A DNA stretch of 7,392 bases, taken from Geoglobus sp. (GTDB taxonomy: Archaea; Halobacteriota; Archaeoglobi; Archaeoglobales; Archaeoglobaceae). Below the pieces are notes generated by a model. It saw only the letters and a program-made list of their open reading frames with translations, was not told where the DNA came from and did no database searches. Position 1 is the stretch's first letter, and every line of letters starts with the position of its first letter. The translations under genes and the position numbers were made by a program. Below are positions 6,115 to 7,392 of the stretch, piece by piece. The stretch lies in contig JALUWC010000482.1 in assembly GCA_027019885.1 (NCBI GenBank), positions 1 through 7,392 of the forward strand, given 5' to 3'.

Positions 6115-6170
6115 AAGCCATGTTCGGGTTTTAATTCGGATATGAGTACCCATGTTATGAAAAACAGAGC

Positions 6171-6210
6171 AAACATTTTTAAGGTTTTTGAATATCAATA
6201 AGTTTTTATC
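6171..6210 (+). promoter_or_regulatory. Promoter region of the DUF502 gene, two candidate TATA boxes
   Basis: Two TATA-like elements precede the gene: ATTTTTAAG (about 6174-6182), which would give a leader of about 20 bases, and TTTTTATC (6203-6210), centred about 20 bases before ATG 6226 and 26 before ATG 6232. Use of the second would favour a leaderless message starting at ATG 6232. The sequence does not decide between them. Confidence 0.4.
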
Positions 6211-6225
6211 TAATTGTGAGAAGAT

Positions 6226-6810
6226 ATGCTCATGTTAGATCGAATCAGGAATGCATTTGTTACCGGGTTGCTTATATTCCTTCCCCTTGCAACAACGGTT
6301 TTCATAGTTTACTGGACACTCAGGACCGTTGAGGATCTGCTCAGGCCAGTATTTTCAATGTCTCCATTCTACTTTCCGGGGTTCAGCATAGTGATTCTTC
6401 TTTTAACAATTCTCATTCTCGGGTTTATCGGAAATCATGCTATCGGTCAGAGAGTGATACTAAAAGTGGAAGACGCTCTCAGAAAAATACCGCTGATAAG
6501 GACAGTTTATACAGGAGTCAGGGAAGCCATACGCGCCCTTCTCACATCAGACGTCGAGAGTCTCAAGGGAGTTGTGCTTGTTGAGTATCCGAGAAAGGGT
6601 GTTTATGCCCTTGGGTTCACTTCAGGCTCGAAAATCGGAAAGGCTGAAGAAGCTACGGGCAAAAAGCTTGTGAATGTGTTCATACCAACCTCTCCTAACC
6701 CGACGTCAGGTCTTGTCGTTCTTGTTCCAGAGAGCGAGATCATCTACTTGGACATGAGCGTTGAGGATGCGATGAAAATAATCATATCTGGAGGATTCAG
6801 CGGAGTGTAA
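6226..6810 (+). CDS. DUF502 family membrane protein
   Basis: A 194-residue protein of the DUF502 family. It has two N-terminal membrane helices, about residues 11-32 (FVTGLLIFLPLATTVFIVYW) and 53-70 (FSIVILLLTILILGFIGN). A conserved linker follows (KIPLIRTVYTGVREAIRALL), then a soluble domain with the family's GVVLVEYPRKGVYALGF and VFIPTSPNPTSGLVVLVP runs. Function is unestablished; the family is widespread in bacteria and archaea and length is normal. ATG 6226 has only a weak GTGAG upstream; ATG 6232 (two residues shorter) is equally possible given the TATA spacing. The stop codon is two bases from the stop of the convergent TFS gene. No operon partner is visible, so context gives no function. 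Confidence 0.85.
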   Translation: MLMLDRIRNAFVTGLLIFLPLATTVFIVYWTLRTVEDLLRPVFSMSPFYFPGFSIVILLLTILILGFIGNHAIGQRVILKVEDALRKIPLIRTVYTGVREAIRALLTSDVESLKGVVLVEYPRKGVYALGFTSGSKIGKAEEATGKKLVNVFIPTSPNPTSGLVVLVPESEIIYLDMSVEDAMKIIISGGFSGV

Positions 6811-6812
6811 AT

Positions 6813-7124
6813 CTAATCGTACTCTCTCCAGGTTTTTCCGCATTTTGTGCATCTGAAAAATCTCACTTCACTTTCATCTGCTGCTCTGAGCTGTCTGAGC
6901 CACCAGTAAGCCTCGTTGTTTCCGCACTGCGGGCATATCACGTTTGTTGTTGGCAGGGTTTTTATGTTGTCCCCCTCTATAACCGGAATTTCTTCCTCGC
7001 TTCTCTTGGTTGTGATCACAAGATCAAAATCGTCATCAGCCTCTTTCTCATACCCGCATTTTCTGCAAACTGCCTTATCTCCCTGATATATCATTATGCT
7101 CTTGCACTTAGGGCAGAATTCCAC
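6813..7124 (-). CDS. tfs: Transcription factor S (archaeal TFIIS-like transcript cleavage factor)
   Basis: A 103-residue protein of the normal TFS length. It has an N-terminal zinc ribbon (C4-x2-C7 and C20-x2-C23), an acidic linker, and a C-terminal TFIIS-type zinc ribbon (C64-x2-C67 and C92-x2-C95) with the hairpin QLRAADESEVRFFRC. The acidic pair D83-E84 is the one that enters the RNA polymerase active site and promotes cleavage of RNA in backtracked complexes, so the protein should be active. It acts with RNA polymerase on the nucleoid. The start is a GTG at 7124, placed securely by a GAGGTGAT site five bases upstream. The gene overlaps the end of the Nudix gene by 17 bases, so the two are probably co-transcribed. 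Archaea often carry several TFS paralogues; which one this is cannot be told, but retention of D-E suggests the canonical cleavage factor rather than an inhibitory variant. Confidence 0.92.
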   Translation of the reverse strand: MEFCPKCKSIMIYQGDKAVCRKCGYEKEADDDFDLVITTKRSEEEIPVIEGDNIKTLPTTNVICPQCGNNEAYWWLRQLRAADESEVRFFRCTKCGKTWREYD

Positions 7125-7392
7125 TCAGCATCACCTCAGCATCTCTCACAATATTGAAATGGTCAAATGCAAGCTTTGGAAGCTCTCCCAATTTAAAAAC
7201 CTTTACCTCCTGAGCATCACTCCCGGCTCTGAGCTTTCCTCCCATCACTCTAAGAAGAAAGCAAATGCTGACATAATGCCCCCTCGGATCTCTGTCTGGA
7301 TCAGAATATACTCCAACAAGCCTGTCTATCACACACTCAAGGCCTGTCTCCTCTCTAACCTCCCTCAACACAGCATCCTCAACCCTCTCTCC
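7108..7392 (-). CDS. Nudix hydrolase, probably ADP-ribose pyrophosphatase type (5' truncated)
   Basis: The C-terminal 94 codons of a Nudix hydrolase; the frame is open through the window edge at 7392, so the start lies outside. The Nudix box is mostly visible: GERVEDAVLREVREETGLEC contains the REVREETGL core that binds metal and diphosphate. The run YSDPDRDPRGHYVSICFLL resembles archaeal ADP-ribose pyrophosphatase-like Nudix proteins; substrate assignment is by resemblance. Such enzymes hydrolyse nucleoside diphosphate derivatives to AMP or NMP plus a phosphorylated moiety, in the cytoplasm. The gene overlaps the start of the TFS gene by 17 bases, and its stop falls just inside that gene, indicating a coupled operon. 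The GTG at 7369-7371 inside the box is not a start. About a third of the protein is missing. Confidence 0.85.
   Translation of the reverse strand, partial: GERVEDAVLREVREETGLECVIDRLVGVYSDPDRDPRGHYVSICFLLRVMGGKLRAGSDAQEVKVFKLGELPKLAFDHFNIVRDAEVMLSGILP
7130..7137 (-). promoter_or_regulatory. Ribosome binding site of the TFS gene
   Basis: GAGGTGAT on the minus strand, inside the end of the Nudix gene, lies five bases before GTG 7124 and fixes that unusual start codon. Confidence 0.6.

Noticed and set aside
6098..6145. 15-codon plus-strand ORF after AGGTG
   Set aside because: The ribosome-binding-like sequence directly abuts the ATG, leaving no workable spacing, and the same bases form an inverted repeat.
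1..7392. tRNA, rRNA, CRISPR arrays, insertion sequences
   Set aside because: No cloverleaf-like segment, evenly spaced direct repeats, transposase motif or terminal inverted repeat pair was seen; long genes occupy nearly all of the window.

Overview
The window looks archaeal, most likely euryarchaeal and plausibly Archaeoglobales (Ferroglobus, Geoglobus or Archaeoglobus type). This rests on an archaeal transcript cleavage factor (TFS), BRE/TATA-type promoters about 26 bases from inferred transcription starts, a probably leaderless gene, GAGGTGAT-type ribosome binding sites, a KaiC-like RecA-fold ATPase and moderate AT-rich composition. The species assignment is inference; the archaeal assignment is well supported.

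Layout: (1) 1-1077 (+) is the 3' two thirds of an aromatic-acid (benzoate-type) CoA ligase, cut by the window edge. (2) Convergent to it, 1202-2434 (-) is a Tat-exported, lipid-anchored branched-chain-amino-acid-type (Peripla_BP_6) ABC substrate-binding protein with no permease or ATPase gene beside it. (3) A short divergent control region (about 2435-2589) holds two perfect inverted repeats, one of them spanning the BRE/TATA of the binding-protein gene. (4) 2590-5084 (+) is a tightly overlapping three-gene operon: single-domain KaiC-like ATPase, Roadblock/LC7 protein, and a large protein that looks like a divergent FIST ligand-sensing protein. (5) Overlapping its 3' end, 5065-5952 (-) is a UbiA-family membrane prenyltransferase. 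It is preceded by a 24-codon small ORF (5945-6019) that has its own promoter and a near-ideal ribosome binding site. (6) 6226-6810 (+) is a DUF502 membrane protein. (7) Convergent with it is a Nudix hydrolase (5'-truncated at the window end) overlapping the gene for TFS.

How the genes may work together: the ligase and binding protein fit uptake and CoA activation of an aromatic or carboxylic acid. The operon read away from the binding-protein gene combines an ATP-binding switch protein, a Roadblock dimerisation module and a putative ligand sensor, so it looks like a cytoplasmic signalling cassette. Because it shares a short palindrome-rich divergent promoter region with the binding protein, it could sense or regulate the same substrate, but that link is inference. 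The UbiA, DUF502, Nudix and TFS genes look like ordinary lipid, envelope and housekeeping genes. No rRNA, tRNA, CRISPR array or insertion sequence was seen.
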